A DNA stretch of 64,000 nucleotides from Saccharina japonica. Its lineage: Eukaryota > Sar > Phaeophyceae > Laminariales > Laminariaceae. The stretch spans positions 337,259 through 401,258 of the forward strand of contig MEHQ01000893.1 of NCBI GenBank assembly GCA_008828725.1, in the 5' to 3' direction. The notes under the pieces are model-generated. The model saw nothing but the letters and a program-made list of their open reading frames with translations, made no database searches and was not told the origin of the DNA. This document shows positions 21,944-33,250 of this stretch, in pieces (the first letter of the stretch is position 1; every line of letters begins with the position of its first letter). Made by a program: the position numbers and the translations under genes.

Positions 21944-23680
21944 TCACACCGACTGCATCAGGTCCAGGATAAATCTCTCGCACCCCGGAAAGTACATGTT
22001 GACGGCTGCTAGGAAGGCCTTCTCGTCGGCTTTCTTGATGACAACTCCGCCCGGCAGGACGCAGCTGCTCTCCTCCTCCTGTTTCCCCCCTTCCACAACC
22101 CGACTCCACGAAGCGCGTTTCCGCATCCGCAGCACGTCGAGGATCTTGGAGAAACAGGTCGGGTCACAGTCGACCAACCGCCCCCCGTGCTCGTCCTTGT
22201 CTTTGTCCGTGGCTGGCCATCTTTCTTCGTTGAACATGGCGGCGAGGGCGGAGCGCGGGCAAGCCTGCAGAGTGGAGCGCAGTGTAGTCATCCTCGTCCC
22301 ACGCACGTTGAGCTCCACGACGGTATCCTGTTCGCCCGCCGCCACGCTTGGGCCGTAGACGGTTTCGAGGGCGTCAGCAGCAGCGGATACCGTTCTATCT
22401 GCCGCTTCCATCTCCTTTACGGCACCATCGAGGACCATCCGCTCGTCCATGAGAGAGCGCGCGATCGATTCGCCGAACGATCGGATGTCGTGGACTTCCG
22501 CATCGACTAAGTCACTGCCGCCCGGTTTGGTGGTGCTAGGCGCGGTGCTCGCGGGTGGATCTGGCGTCGAGTAGCGGTATACCTCAACATCAACGACATT
22601 TTTTCCACTCAACGCCAAAAAAGGGGATTCCTCCTCGATATCAAACGTTTTTCGTCCTGTACGTAAGGTGCAACGCCCCGTTGTCGAATTCAACATCGTA
22701 CACAAGTCGTCCCCAGCGACGCAGGCACCACGGAATTTCTCGTTCATCGCGCATTCAGTGCCCACATATTCAGAGTGCGGGCTCCACTTGATGGGCTTGC
22801 TCCGATCCTTCCGGGTGGTACTGCCGTCCTTGAGCATGAACACAAACGTCTCTTTTGAAAAGCTGTATTTCGTACCGCTATCCCAAGGAATAACAGAGTA
22901 GGCCCCAACAACGCTGTCGTCGTCGTTTGCCTCGCCCGAATTTACCCGAATAAGGGAGACTGTGGGGAGGACAATGTCCAACTTGCAAGTTGGCTTGAAG
23001 GACTTGGTCTCAAAGCCGTCCCGCGTCGCGCGGTAGATGAGCGTCATTTCACGCATCGAGCTCCCAACCCACCGCCGAATCTTCGCACCAAGGGGAGCGA
23101 TTTCAAACGGCTCCAATATGGTGCTGCTGCCTCCATTAATGGTCGCGTAGTCGGCAGACATCGGCACATGTCCTGGCAGTCCCATCACGTGTGCGGTGTA
23201 GATTAGGCACGGTACTTCACTATCCACCGCCGAGCGCGCCGCACTTTCCGGCAGGCCAACCGCTGCTGAACTTGCACGGCCAGACAGCATCGCGCGAACG
23301 ATGTGTTGAACGCACACAGGGGACTCGTCAATCACGATGCGGCCGTCTTCATCTCGGGGAATCCGCCCCTCGCCCCAAACTCCCTCGAGCAAGGCGCCCA
23401 GGGTTGAATCCTCGAACCCCTCAGCCTCCGCAAGGAGGTTCCCGCGCACATTGACAGTCGAGCCGCCGACGTTCAGCTTGATCATGCCCTCCTCGGCGGT
23501 TCGAGGCCTGACTTCTAGGGTGACCATGCGTTCGTTGATTTCTTTCCACCCTTCTTCAAGCTTTGCCCAGGCCGTATCCAGTCCTGCCCTTCTGTGCTGT
23601 AGAAGTCGCACCACCTGCTGAGCGTGCTCCTCCGCCGACTTCGGGAATGCATCCCTATCGTTTAGGAACCGCCTTTTCAT
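21944..23680 (-). CDS. T1/BTB-TLDc-T1/BTB protein, paralogue 2
   Basis: Intact 578-residue frame starting at ATG (MKRRFLND), with no longer ATG-initiated option. Order: N-terminal helical stretch 1-62; T1/KCTD BTB about 65-167 (MIKLNVGGSTVNVRG, GRIVIDESPVCVQHI); TLDc about 183-370 (LIYRATRDGFETKSF, DDSVVGAYSVIPW, ending VDVEVYRY); linker and probable coiled coil about 395-442; second T1/BTB 453-570 (VVELNVRGTRMTTLRSTL, then CDPTCFSKILDVLRMRK). The glycine pair after LNV is GG in the first BTB but RG in the second, as in both paralogues. The gene sits at the end of the F block and is followed upstream by the conserved A-block leader. It overlaps no other gene. Intactness of a diverged paralogue suggests selection on the protein. 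Role is inferred only from the families: an oligomeric adaptor or stress-related protein. Confidence 0.88.
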   Translation of the reverse strand: MKRRFLNDRDAFPKSAEEHAQQVVRLLQHRRAGLDTAWAKLEEGWKEINERMVTLEVRPRTAEEGMIKLNVGGSTVNVRGNLLAEAEGFEDSTLGALLEGVWGEGRIPRDEDGRIVIDESPVCVQHIVRAMLSGRASSAAVGLPESAARSAVDSEVPCLIYTAHVMGLPGHVPMSADYATINGGSSTILEPFEIAPLGAKIRRWVGSSMREMTLIYRATRDGFETKSFKPTCKLDIVLPTVSLIRVNSGEANDDDSVVGAYSVIPWDSGTKYSFSKETFVFMLKDGSTTRKDRSKPIKWSPHSEYVGTECAMNEKFRGACVAGDDLCTMLNSTTGRCTLRTGRKTFDIEEESPFLALSGKNVVDVEVYRYSTPDPPASTAPSTTKPGGSDLVDAEVHDIRSFGESIARSLMDERMVLDGAVKEMEAADRTVSAAADALETVYGPSVAAGEQDTVVELNVRGTRMTTLRSTLQACPRSALAAMFNEERWPATDKDKDEHGGRLVDCDPTCFSKILDVLRMRKRASWSRVVEGGKQEEESSCVLPGGVVIKKADEKAFLAAVNMYFPGCERFILDLMQSV

Positions 23681-23885
23681 GGTTCTTCGTTCGGTGTGGT
23701 GTGTCTTGTTGAAAGCTCGTTAAAATTTGGATGATAGGCCGTGTTGGAAACCGAGTCAAGAGGGTAGTACCCCAACGCCAAACCTCAGTAGCTGGAAGTC
23801 AATGGGGCTATGAGCAATATGTCCTTTCCCCTTTGCCTCGTCGGATGACATGTGTGTCTGTGGGCAAGAAAATTCAAATTGCCGA

Positions 23886-23915
23886 AACTGAACGCCTCTA
23901 GAACCTATCGAAACC
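23886..23915 (-). promoter_or_regulatory. Conserved upstream block, copy 2
   Basis: Second copy of the TCTAGAACC-TCGAAACCC block, about 210 bp upstream of the ATG of paralogue 2. Confidence 0.35.
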
Positions 23916-23999
23916 CTTGCGTGGAGTTTTCGAGTTTTCGCAAAGAATGGAAATTTTGTACTGCTGTAGAGGTCCTCACTTCCTCACTTCTCCACAGCG

Positions 24000-24447
24000 A
24001 GAACTTCAACGCTGTGCTGTGAACTTACCCGGGGAGCTCAGGATGTGAGTATATAGGCTGCCCCGTAACGTTGCAGTAGCTGGATGGGCCGTGCGTCTTG
24101 TTTTCCTATAGATCAGGGATTTAAACATTTAAACCATCACTGCTTGCACCGGGGATTGGTACTACTGTACGACACCAGCACCGCAACATGAACACTGATG
24201 TGCCCAGCTCCATGTGCCCACCCGATGTCGAACAAAGCACAGCAGCAACAAAGAGGCAGCTCAGCAATCTTGTGTGGCCTGCTGCACCTGTGTTTCCCTT
24301 TTTCTGCGACGATGCCTTCTTGAGCCATTAGTATTGCATCTGACGTATATACCGGTGTAGCACGGTACGCATGGCGAAGAACGAGAGCTGACAGGGGCGA
24401 GAAGGTGTGAGTATCGAAAATCGCAAAAATCACTCCTTGGCCTTGCC
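24000..24447. repeat. A-block leader, unit 2
   Basis: Contains GGAGCTCAGGATGTGAGTAT, CCCGTAACGTTGCAGTAGCT and, further out, TGTGTGGCCTGCTGCACCTG. Ends at the foldback element. Confidence 0.65.
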
Positions 24448-24455
24448 CAAGATTG

Positions 24456-25233
24456 CGCAGATGCTCCGAGTACCTTGGAGTAAAGTAATGATTATTGGAG
24501 ATAAAATACTTCAGGTACGTACTTCGTGTACTCGGAGTATTTCGGGGTTCGATACTCCGGGATACTGCTCGTACTCGGAGTATTTCGGGTATGAACACTC
24601 TCGATACTGCTTGTACTCGGAGTATTTTGCGGTTCGATACTGCGGGTACTCCTTGTACTCCCGAGTATTTGGGGCTTCAGCACTGCTTATACTCCAAGTA
24701 CTCCGAGTATTCAGGCCGCCAGTACACTACAGTAGTACTCTTAAGTACTCGGAGTACGAAATGTACTCGATACTCGAAGCATACTCGGAGTGTGAAGTAC
24801 GTTAAGAGCATCTTTGCATAATTTTAAAGACTCGACCGTCATTCCTCCCAGGTTCTGGGAGCATGTGACTGGCGTTTATAGCATTTCAAAATTCACAGAT
24901 GCTCCCATTACCTGGAAGTATAATTAGAGTATTTTAGAGAAAAAATACTCCAGATACTTTGTGTACTCGCAGTATTTCGGTGTTAAATACACTCGATACT
25001 CGGAGTACTCCGAGTAATTTAGATGTTTTTACTCCGAGTACTGCTTGTACTCGAGTATGAGTACTGCTCATAGTCCCAGTACTCGGAGTATTTGGGCCTT
25101 CAGTACTGCTCACACTCCAAGTACTCCGAGTATTTAGGCCACCAGTACTCTAATACTCTCAGTACCCGGAGAACGAAAAATACTCGATACTCCGAGTATA
25201 CTCCGAGTATCGAGTATACTCGGAGCATCCGTG
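24456..25233. mobile_element. hAT-like foldback MITE, copy 2 (778 bp)
   Basis: Termini CGCAGATGCTCCGAGTA and TACTCGGAGCATCCGTG are inverted repeats with two mismatches. They are bounded by a perfect 8-bp direct repeat CAAGATTG at 24448-24455 and 25234-25241. The interior holds many TACTCGGAGTA palindromes. It inserted in the outer leader region of the second gene block. Non-autonomous. Confidence 0.85.
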
Positions 25234-25241
25234 CAAGATTG

Positions 25242-26485
25242 TTACGACTGCTGTATATATCACGGGTACATATGTTCATGTGGAACACAGCTCACAGCTC
25301 ACAGCAGCTGTGATGCGAGGCAGCCCAGAGCAGCGCTGTGCTATGGGCTACGGCGTCTAGTGTAATGGTATGGGCTAGGAAGACCGGTAATTACCTCTGC
25401 ATAGGTAATTGGTCCGTTTTCGTATAACTTGGATGGCATTCGTATTCGGTATTCGGGGTATTTATAATATCTGTGGGCCATACTTGAAGCCCACCGAGAC
25501 AGATGTCATCTGGCTCGGGGTTTAATAAAAGCTGCTTCTCTTCTACGCTTGACTCTACGGAAAGTGAGTAACACCAAGGATGCTTAATAGACAAACCTGC
25601 AAGGGGATACTCTGTGTCTCACCCAGTCTTATCACACTAGCCATATAGGTGTGGCCTTCGGCGCCTGTTTCATCATGGTTTTTGCTACGATAAATGCACG
25701 TCAATTCATCATTATAGCGTTCAAAGTCGCCGAAGTCGCGGCGTAGGTAGGCATGGCGAAGGTCAGGAATAGCGAAACGAAACTGGATCCAAGGTCGCGA
25801 GGTTGATCTCGAAGGTGTGAGACTCGTACCTGGTACCAGGTACAGCCGTACAGCGTACAGCAGCAGTACAGGTGCTGATACACACCAATCAGCTGACATT
25901 ACTTAAATTTGTAAATTTGCAGGTTCACGGGCGTACAGCAGAAGGATACTGGGTCAATAGACAGTACGTACGTAATGTTTTTGTTTGGTTGTTTGATTGT
26001 TGGTTTGCTTTGGTATGCTAATTTGTTATTCTTTATGTTTTCCTGGTATGTTTATTTTATTTTTTATGTTTTCCTTTTCGCTTTTTCTCTGTTTTTCTAC
26101 CATTTTTCTCTTTCATGCACCTGGATTGCTAGCAGGGTAGGTCTTGCCTGTCGTATATGGCATTGCATTGCCTGCTCTTCTTACTGAACTGCAGCGTATT
26201 ACCTCTGTGTCGCAATTTTGTGACCACACATAACTGGTACCTCTCTAGGATGAAGAATCGGCACGGACACTGGGTGTGCTGGATGTCGACGGGTAGAAAG
26301 GAAGGTTGAATGTGAAGAACACACACACGTATATAGCATGCCGAAGACTTCGCCTGTTATGTGAGCGAGTGTAACCTCATCGGTATATACATTAGTGTAT
26401 TGGCATCGAATACAGCACTAGACTGTATGAACAACAGCAGACTGCGAGACTGGGAGGCAAGGGCTTGTTGGGCACATTGGCGGGC
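25242..26485. other. Intergenic DNA with partial A-leader copy
   Basis: 25255-25360 resembles 50927-51025 (GGGTACATATGTTC, CAGCTGTGATGCGA, GCTGTG). 25970-26110 is T-rich. A minus-strand frame at about 25560-25815 is open without a convincing start and is not called. Confidence 0.45.
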
Positions 26486-26744
26486 TAAGGGCCATTCTTT
26501 ATCGGAGCCATGAATTTCCAAAAATTCCAGTACCTGGTCTTGTTTTCGCGCAAGTTTCTGCATTTACATTTTGCCCATTTTTTTTTCCCCATTTATTGGA
26601 ACGCGAAGCCTTCCAATCATTTTGCCCTCTGAATAATTTCCAAAAAATGGAAACATGTTCTGTTTTTCCACTTCTTCCTGTTTTTTTCGGAAAAAAAACA
26701 TTGGAAACTATGGGGGAAAAGTTGCTCGATAAGAATGGCCCTTA
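26486..26744. mobile_element. TAAGGGCC foldback MITE (259 bp)
   Basis: Left end TAAGGGCCATTCTTTATCGG; right end is its near complement (CGATAAGAATGGCCCTTA). Internal GGAAA/TTTCC inverted stretches. The right end at 62962 has the same kind of terminus. No transposase. Confidence 0.7.
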
Positions 26745-26819
26745 CGCAGGTGTACGGACTACACTCGCTTTTTTTATTTCCAAATGTTGGTACGTACGTA
26801 TTCACTTTTACCTTCCAGG

Positions 26820-27150
26820 ATTTTGATGCTCACAGCAAGGTATATGCGAGAAGCGTTCGCCCAGCAATACACCTACAGCTCGTTTTGAACTCCATCGTTC
26901 AAAAGGCCAAAAGTACACACATTCCGGAGTGCCATGTACCGCAGCATTCATCGTCGTTGTTGTTTTCTCACACACAGACCAAAGCTGGAGAGGATATTGA
27001 AAAGCTTGATGCCCACGGGAGCATGGCGACACGCAACAGAGGGATGCAGGAGAACGGGCGACAGCAGAGATAACCAAGATACCGAAGGGTTGGCAGAATG
27101 ACCTCGCATGGTATGATGGGTTTATATGGTTTATGGGCTTGTTAGAGGTC
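26820..27150. repeat. G block, unit 2, first part
   Basis: Related to 55930-56180: CTCGTTTT-AACTC; AGCATGGC; CGAAGG-GTGGCAGAATGAC. The block is interrupted here by a cluster of small transposons (27186-28385) and resumes at about 28425. Confidence 0.6.
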
Positions 27151-27185
27151 AACGCCAGAAAACGGCCACGTCGGAAAAACCGCTA

Positions 27186-27508
27186 TCACGGGAGACCATA
27201 GTAAATAGGACCTACCACTGCACACACAAAAGCTACATAATTCCCTGTTTTTACTAACAATATGTGATCCTATTTACTATAAGGGCCCGTTTTAACGAAG
27301 AAGAAAAAAAATCAATTTGGAAAAAAAAAAAAATCAAATCCGCTTTTCATTGGTCAACACACGCACCAGCACCAAATATCATGCCCCAAGATCCTAATCT
27401 TTGGTGCTGGTGCGTGTGTTGACCAATGAAAAGCGGATTTGAATATTTTTGTTTTCCAAATTGATTTTTTTTCTTCGTTAAAACGGGCCCTTACTATGCC
27501 CCCCCGTA
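27186..27508. mobile_element. TTACGG MITE, copy 2, interrupted
   Basis: Left end TCACGGGAGACCATAGTAAA, right end TTACTATGCCCCCCGTA. It is split by the 208-bp hairpin element at 27283-27490. TA precedes the left end. Confidence 0.75.
27283..27490 (+). mobile_element. Tourist-like hairpin MITE, copy 1 (208 bp)
   Basis: Starts GGGCCCGTTTTAACGAAG and ends with its complement. Almost the whole element is one palindrome of about 90-bp arms around a short loop (about 27377-27405). The terminus and size suggest PIF/Harbinger (Tourist) MITEs; copy 2 has the expected TTA target duplication. Here TTACTATAA precedes and TTACTATGC follows. Confidence 0.8.
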
Positions 27509-27555
27509 TTAGTACGAGTAGGAATGCGAGTTGGCTGACTATAAGTCGCCGACAA

Positions 27556-27661
27556 TTACGGGGGGACATAGCAAATAGCACACAAAAACGCCTACGTACG
27601 TATATATTTCCCTATTTTCACTAACAATATTTGGTCCTATTTACTATACGGCCCCCCGTAA
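27556..27661. mobile_element. TTACGG MITE, copy 3 (106 bp)
   Basis: Uninterrupted copy with ends TTACGGGGGGACATAG and the complement of TTACGGGGGGCC. The interior AACAATATTTGGTCCTATTT matches the other copies. Confidence 0.8.
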
Positions 27662-27855
27662 ACAGTTTATTAGTTGGCTCGGGTATTACAGCAGGTACTC
27701 GTAGTTTTGCGTGGTAATTTGCGGAATTTCTGTTTCTTTGTACATGTCTACGTAGCGCGCGTTTGTGGCTCGAATCGTCTTTTTTAATTAACGATAAAAA
27801 TACTAAAACCAGTTACGACTATTAAGAATAGTTGGCTTACATCGCCACCCAACTA

Positions 27856-28172
27856 TTACGGGGGACCACAGTAAACAGGACCTACGGCACACACAAAAAC
27901 CTATATATTTATTTATTTTTCCCAACAATATTTGGTCGTATTTAGGGCCCGTTTTAACGAAGAAGAAAAAAAATCAATTTGAAAAAATATATATTCAAAT
28001 CCGCCTTTCATTCGTCAACACACGCACCAGCACCAAAGATTAGGATCTTGGGGCATAATATGTGGTGCTGGTGCGTGTGTTGACCAATGAAAAGCGAATT
28101 TGAATTTTTATTTTTCCAAATTGAATATTTTTCTTCTTCGTTAAGATGGGCCCTTACTATGGTCCCCCGTAA
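27856..28172. mobile_element. TTACGG MITE, copy 4, interrupted
   Basis: Ends TTACGGGGGACCACAGTAAA and TTACTATGGTCCCCCGTAA. Split by the hairpin element at 27945-28153 within the TATTTACTAT motif, practically the same place as in copy 2. Confidence 0.8.
27945..28153 (-). mobile_element. Tourist-like hairpin MITE, copy 2 (209 bp)
   Basis: GGGCCCGTTTTAACG start, complementary end (one changed base), flanked on both sides by TTA (27942-27944 and 28154-28156). The loop (about 28040-28068) is the reverse complement of the loop of copy 1, so the element lies in the opposite orientation. Confidence 0.85.
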
Positions 28173-28185
28173 AAATAACAATAAT

Positions 28186-28385
28186 TAGCAGTGTAGTGTA
28201 GTGTAGTGTAGTGTAGTGTAGTGTAGTGTAGTGTAGTGTAGTGTAGTGTAGCTGTAGTGTAGCTGTAGTGTAGTGTAGTGCAGTGTAGTGTAGTGTAGTG
28301 TAGTGTAGTGCAGTGTAGTGCAGTGTAGTGTAGTGTAGTGTAGTGTAGTGTAGTGTAGTGTAGTGTAGTGCGGTGTGGTGTAGTA
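28186..28385. repeat. TAGTG pentanucleotide microsatellite
   Basis: About 200 bp of TAGTG units with a few CAGTG and GCTGTAG variants. It is open in several frames only because of its composition. Confidence 0.95.
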
Positions 28386-28424
28386 AGGCAACCCTCGGCC
28401 CTACTGTAGCTATATACGACGTGT

Positions 28425-29730
28425 GAGTACATGCGTACCCTTGACAGCCACAAAACTCTACAGCAGCTGTATCGGACAGAGAAAACGAAGCACAGTAGTC
28501 TATCATACATGCACATATTGTGCGTCCGTTTTGTTGCCAGTCGATCGGTTCGTTACCAGCCGTCTCTTTCGGTGCATTCAACACGGCCATGTGAGCGATA
28601 TTTCTTGAGCGAATTCGCAATCCTCTTGATCCATTTCAGAACTGAAAACATGTCCCACACTAATTCGAAGTAGTTTTGTCCCCAAATTGGTGGGACCAGT
28701 TCTTAAGGGGTCAAGGGCGCGGTACGTTCATGCTTTTTTTATACCCCCTGCTTTCTCATAAAAGCTGGTATACAACGTGGATAAGGTCTACAGGCGCTCA
28801 TTTTCTCAGATACAAAAGTGGGCGCCTTCGGCAAGAAACAATAAGCAGGCGCTCTTTTCGTGCGTACTTTCGTAGGCTTGTGTGATATCGTAGGGGAGTA
28901 AAGGCGCGTTTCCCGTGTGAAAACGGGCTTTGGAAGGAGCCTCTAGGTCAGGTGTGTATCGCATGTGATAACGACCCGAAAACTGCCCGAAACCACAGCA
29001 GTAGCAGACCGCCCCGTGGGCATCATAGTAGGGGCCCCACGGCCGCGAAATCGAGCATCGTCGCTTGTAGTAGAGATACCTGGTATGTGCGACAGGAGAC
29101 CTGCCCTGAACGGTGGCTGGAAATGAACGGAAATGGCACAATCGCTTTTTTTTCGTGGGTCGGTGACCCTTGCGGCGCATCCTCAAGCAAGGTTCAGCAA
29201 ACCCTTACCCTTTGCTGACCCAAGGATCACGAAACAACTAGCAAAATGCGCCATGCCTAGACACAAACGACGGGAAGAGGGAAATATGGTTGGTATCCCG
29301 ATCCCATCCCGCGGCAGATTGAGGTATTCGATGGACTCTGGTTTGAGCAACGCACCGACTTGTTTTTTTTTTTCGTGCAGTCAACCTTCAATCTACACAC
29401 GAAAAATGGTGAAAAATATCTGTATTTTCGATGTCGTCTGTCGTCAAAACAGCTCTGTTTCGTGAAAAAGGCCACCCTAGCGTTACGAACCGTAAAAAAA
29501 AAACGTTACTGCGCAAACCTTCTGTGGAACGTACGACTGTTTATTGACCGCGGCCTGCATGTTTGTCCCCTCTTTCGTGACGGCGCACCACCGCCTGTCA
29601 CTGACTATCCACCCGAACCTCATTCTCGATGCAGGCGTGAACTAGAGGTCATCCGAGGGCATACTAGGCGGCATAGGTACTGCGCAAGAGCGGGCGGCTA
29701 ATCTAGAGAGCGTGCGAGCGTGCTGCGGCA
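28425..29730. repeat. G block, unit 2, main part
   Basis: Counterpart of 56245-57080. Shared in order: GCGTACCCTTGA-AGCCAC; GGTCCG/GTGTGAAAACGG; CGACCCGAAA; CCACGGCCGCGA-ATCGAGC; GAAACCTGC-type segment; GGATCACGAA; ATGCGC-ATGCC; GATG-ACTCTGGTTT. No conserved frame was found, so it is not called as a gene. Confidence 0.7.
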
Positions 29731-30082
29731 GCACGGTGGGTGATAAAATGGCGAGTACTGACTACAGCCAGTTGCTGTTGCCGAGGGACACGACAAAATG
29801 ATAGAACGACGCCAAACTCCCCCCATGCCCCCCCCCTATAAATATGTTATATATTTATAGGTTGGGTTGGCGTCGGTTGGCGACGACGCTGAAAAACAAG
29901 CCTCTCATTGCGTGAGCTAGACAACCAGGGTACCGTTTGTTTTTTTGCGGTCACCAAGGCTGGCGGTCTTGTTAGATAATTTGTGTGGGGCTGAGAACCT
30001 CAACTCCGCACAACTGGAATGGTCGTATCACGTGGTGTGTATATCGTGAGGCGCCCACGAGGCAGATACATAGTAATACCCA

Positions 30083-30416
30083 TTGCGGTCTCTGGAAGTG
30101 GCCACACCAGAAACTAAATCAATAGTTCGGAGGCTGTCGTCCATATGCAAGTCCGCCTCAGAGGCGGCTCGTAGCAGGATGCAGCTCACCCTCCATGCGA
30201 CTCGCCCAATACCTCACGGCGCTTCGCGCTTGGTGCTAGCAATGTCTGCCTGGCTGGTGAAAACCCAACGTGCTCCATCCAGGCATTGTGGGGATGCGAG
30301 GGTCTATGGCCATACCACTACGGCCGTGCACGATATGAGTGCACCCCCCCCCCATGCTCCGTCTCGAAAGGGATGCGTGGTCAACGGTCAAAAGACTAAG
30401 GCAAGCAACACATGAG
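30083..30416. repeat. Dispersed repeat J, copy 1
   Basis: Shares CACGGCGCTTCGCGCTTGGT, GTCTGCCTGG, GAAAACCC-AC-TGCTCC and a GAGTACCCCCC-type stretch with 38317-38530 and 59455-59690. Non-coding; the termini are unclear. Confidence 0.7.
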
Positions 30417-31135
30417 TACGCCCCCCATGTCCGGAGGGAAAACGAACTAGTGGAAATTGATTTGTGTACGATTATAGCTACATACTGGCATGTATGTTTT
30501 GTTTCGTTCTTTCTATTTATTTCAGTGTACCCCCTGTCTTAGTCGGGCTGAGCTGTGTCATAATGTTTTTCGGGTACCCTCTGGTGTTGTGATATTCTCG
30601 TCGGCAACCCTCCCGCTTGGTCTGGACTCAATGTACCATGCCCGCCTTTCTCGTTTCCCTTGGAACTTGCGCATTTGGACAGGCGAGGCGAGGGTACGAG
30701 GAAGCAGGCCGAGCTCGGACCGAACACCGCAGGAGAGAGGGCGCCGTCGCTCGGAAAGCTCGAGAAGGTGCTAATCATGCTTATATATACAAGGTTAGTA
30801 CTGTGCAAGAGTAGCGATATTATATACGAAGCATGCTTATCATACGTGCAGGCTGAACTGCACACATACGCCGCACACCGCAGGAGGACCCGCTTGCAAC
30901 GAGATCAGTACCAGTACTCCGTGAATCCATGTATAAATCACGTGTGACGGTCGCCCGCCGTTTAGGCTGAAGCAGCAGTCAGGTAGTGCCCGGCATAGGC
31001 CGAACCGGGCGCTGCGGGGCTGGAGGGAGCATGTGTCGCCGTTCGTGTGCGCGTGAGTGATTGAGATGCCTGAACGCGCATGCGCGGGTTCTTGGACTGT
31101 TGTGTGAGGTTAGCAGCCCCTTGATACCTATGCAT

Positions 31136-31464
31136 GACGCATGCTACGGTAGAGTTGCACCTGTATACAGGACGTTTTCTGAGACTCCTCACTTGAGGAG
31201 CTCTATACTAATAAATATGTATAAAAAAATGGTTTGGAGGAAAACAAAGTGCTACCCGCTGAACGATCGCATGATCTTAACCCCTTAAGAACCGGTCCCA
31301 CGATTTTGGGGACAAACTACTTGGAATTAGTGTGGGATAGGTTTTGAAGTTCTGAATAAGCAAATGAAACATGCCAGAATTTCCGCCCATTTAGGTCAAG
31401 GAGCCCCGTCATTCAGAAAACAAATCAGTCAAAAAGCGCTACCTCTATCGTAGCACAAGTCGTC
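31136..31464. mobile_element. GACGC-TACGATAGAGG MITE, copy 1
   Basis: Left end GACGCATGCTACGGTAGAG, right end CCTCTATCGTAGCAC followed by AAGTCGTC. Interior landmarks CTTGAGGAGCTCTATAC, GTGCTACCCG, GGAGCCCCGTCATTCAGAAA. Other copies: 34116, 34815, 61754 and 63888. Confidence 0.75.
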
Positions 31465-33079
31465 ATACAGTGGAATTTGGTTTGACTTACCTACTGCTGT
31501 GCTGTATTTCACATTTTCGGCGAAATGCTCCACCCTGGTGCACAAAACGGCCAAGACATGCCTCATTGGAAACTCGCGAAATATATAACACAATTACAGG
31601 GGTAAGTTGTCATGTAATCGAATACTAAGGAGTAGATATACGTATCACACCAGCGAGGGATCGACACGAAGTGACCAATTAAACCCCGAGGGGACAACAC
31701 ACCTGGTGGGAAGTCAACTTTCCCGGTTTGTGTGGTTATTCGATGAAGTCGAAATGCCTCGTGGTGTTAATTTGTTTTTAGCTTGCGAGAGCATTCCTCC
31801 CCCGATTTGAAACTGTCAGTTCGCAGCACGCTTGCATTCGTGGTCCACGGAGAGACGATCTGAGCAGTTTGGGCGGGGACGAGGTAGTGGTGGGTTTGTT
31901 GTTGGTGGATACAGACAGGTGTGCGCAGCATTTCCGGAAGTAGAATCCCGAACGTGCCGACCAATGTTAAATACCCAGTGTGGGAATACTACTACTGTGG
32001 TGTGAAGTTTGCGCTCCGGGTATGGCAAGTGAAAGGAAAGGCGTCATTATAGCGGAAAGCTGCTGCATGAGTTATTCCTCCTGTAGGTTTTTCACCGACC
32101 GTGGTTTAGGCAGTTTAGTGTATCGATAGGCACGCCAAGTCCCCAAGAGCTGCTCGGCCCACTCATCGTAAAATACGCTCGACGACATTTGTCGTAAGAT
32201 TTTTGACGACAGATTCGGCGCGTAACAGCCAAGATTGCGCACGAATCACAAAACTCCGCCGACCATATCACGTAGTCCGTTTTGAGCTAGTCCTCGCTAC
32301 GCCGAATTCGATTTCGTTGCAGGGTGGCGATGAACCTCAATGATAAAATTTCCATGCTACAGAATTTGTAGAATAGGGTATTGATTTTATCGAAAGCGCC
32401 ATATCTTCTCACATGTATTTGCAAGGATAGCGCGTAGTACATTGATGTTGTCGAGAGCACCGCCTCGTCTCACATGGACCGGTGTTTGCAAGGGTGGACT
32501 ACAGTAGTCCAAGACATGAGTAAACCACAGCAGTACCCTCTTGGCTCTGATGGCCTTCCGGTACCGGGCACTCGGCATCGTTGGTCTTTCTGTGTGGGCC
32601 GTACATCTGCACGGCGAGGCTAAGCCATCTATCTGCCATTTCCCTCAAATATGAGGCGCCAGGTATGTAGCGCAAAGTAGAGCCCGAGCGCTTCTTTCAT
32701 TCATTCTTTTTTACATTTTATGGCAGGTTCACAGGCTCCACCCTTTCTCTGTCCCGCATTGTATGTGTCATTTCGTTTTTGTTTCTCTGTCCCGCATTGT
32801 GTTTGTGTCAATTCGTTTGTTTTTTTTTCTTGCGCAGCTCATCGGCACATCAGTCGTCGAGCTCCACGCCAGGGAGGATGTACCGGGCATGAAGTACGTA
32901 TATATATACTCAGAATTCACGCCAAGGCGCCGCGGCTGAGGGCAGGCATTCGGTGCCATGTTTGACGATTCAAGTGCTGACGTCGAGCACACCGTTGAGA
33001 AAAAAAATGTGGATATTCGTTGGTGGGTAGTGTTAGGGTCCGAAGCATTCAACCACTGCTCGTGTTTCCTGCTGCCGGT

Positions 33080-33250
33080 AGGACTAGGGCTGAGCCTTGG
33101 GCTGGTGCCGGGGATTGATCTGGGGCTGGGGCTCGGGCTGGGCTCGGGCTGGAGATGGGGCCTTAGTCGGGGCTGAAACTGAGTCTGAGTCTGTGGCCGA
33201 GGTGGGGCTGAGGGCTGGGGCTTGGACTGGAGCCGGGGCCGAGATTGAAT
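33080..33250 (+). repeat. Degenerate GGGGCTGGGGCT minisatellite, unit 2
   Basis: Same type of G-rich array as at 14257 and 60885, in the same place of the C block. The overlapping minus-strand Pro/Ser frame is in a different phase from unit 1. Confidence 0.7.

Noticed and set aside
25555..25899. Minus-strand 114-codon frame with fairly natural composition
   Set aside because: No convincing start, no recognised family, and part of it overlaps sequence shared with the non-coding leader of the A block.
27186..27508. hAT origin for the GGGCCCG hairpin element
   Set aside because: The cleaner copy has a 3-bp TTA duplication and a GGGCCCGTTT end, which fit PIF/Harbinger better than an 8-bp hAT target.
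28186..28385. CRISPR-like regular repeat
   Set aside because: Simple 5-base microsatellite without spacers; the genome is eukaryotic.
28141..28620. 159-codon frame with repeated Tyr-Thr-Leu-His
   Set aside because: Pure consequence of the TAGTG pentanucleotide repeat.
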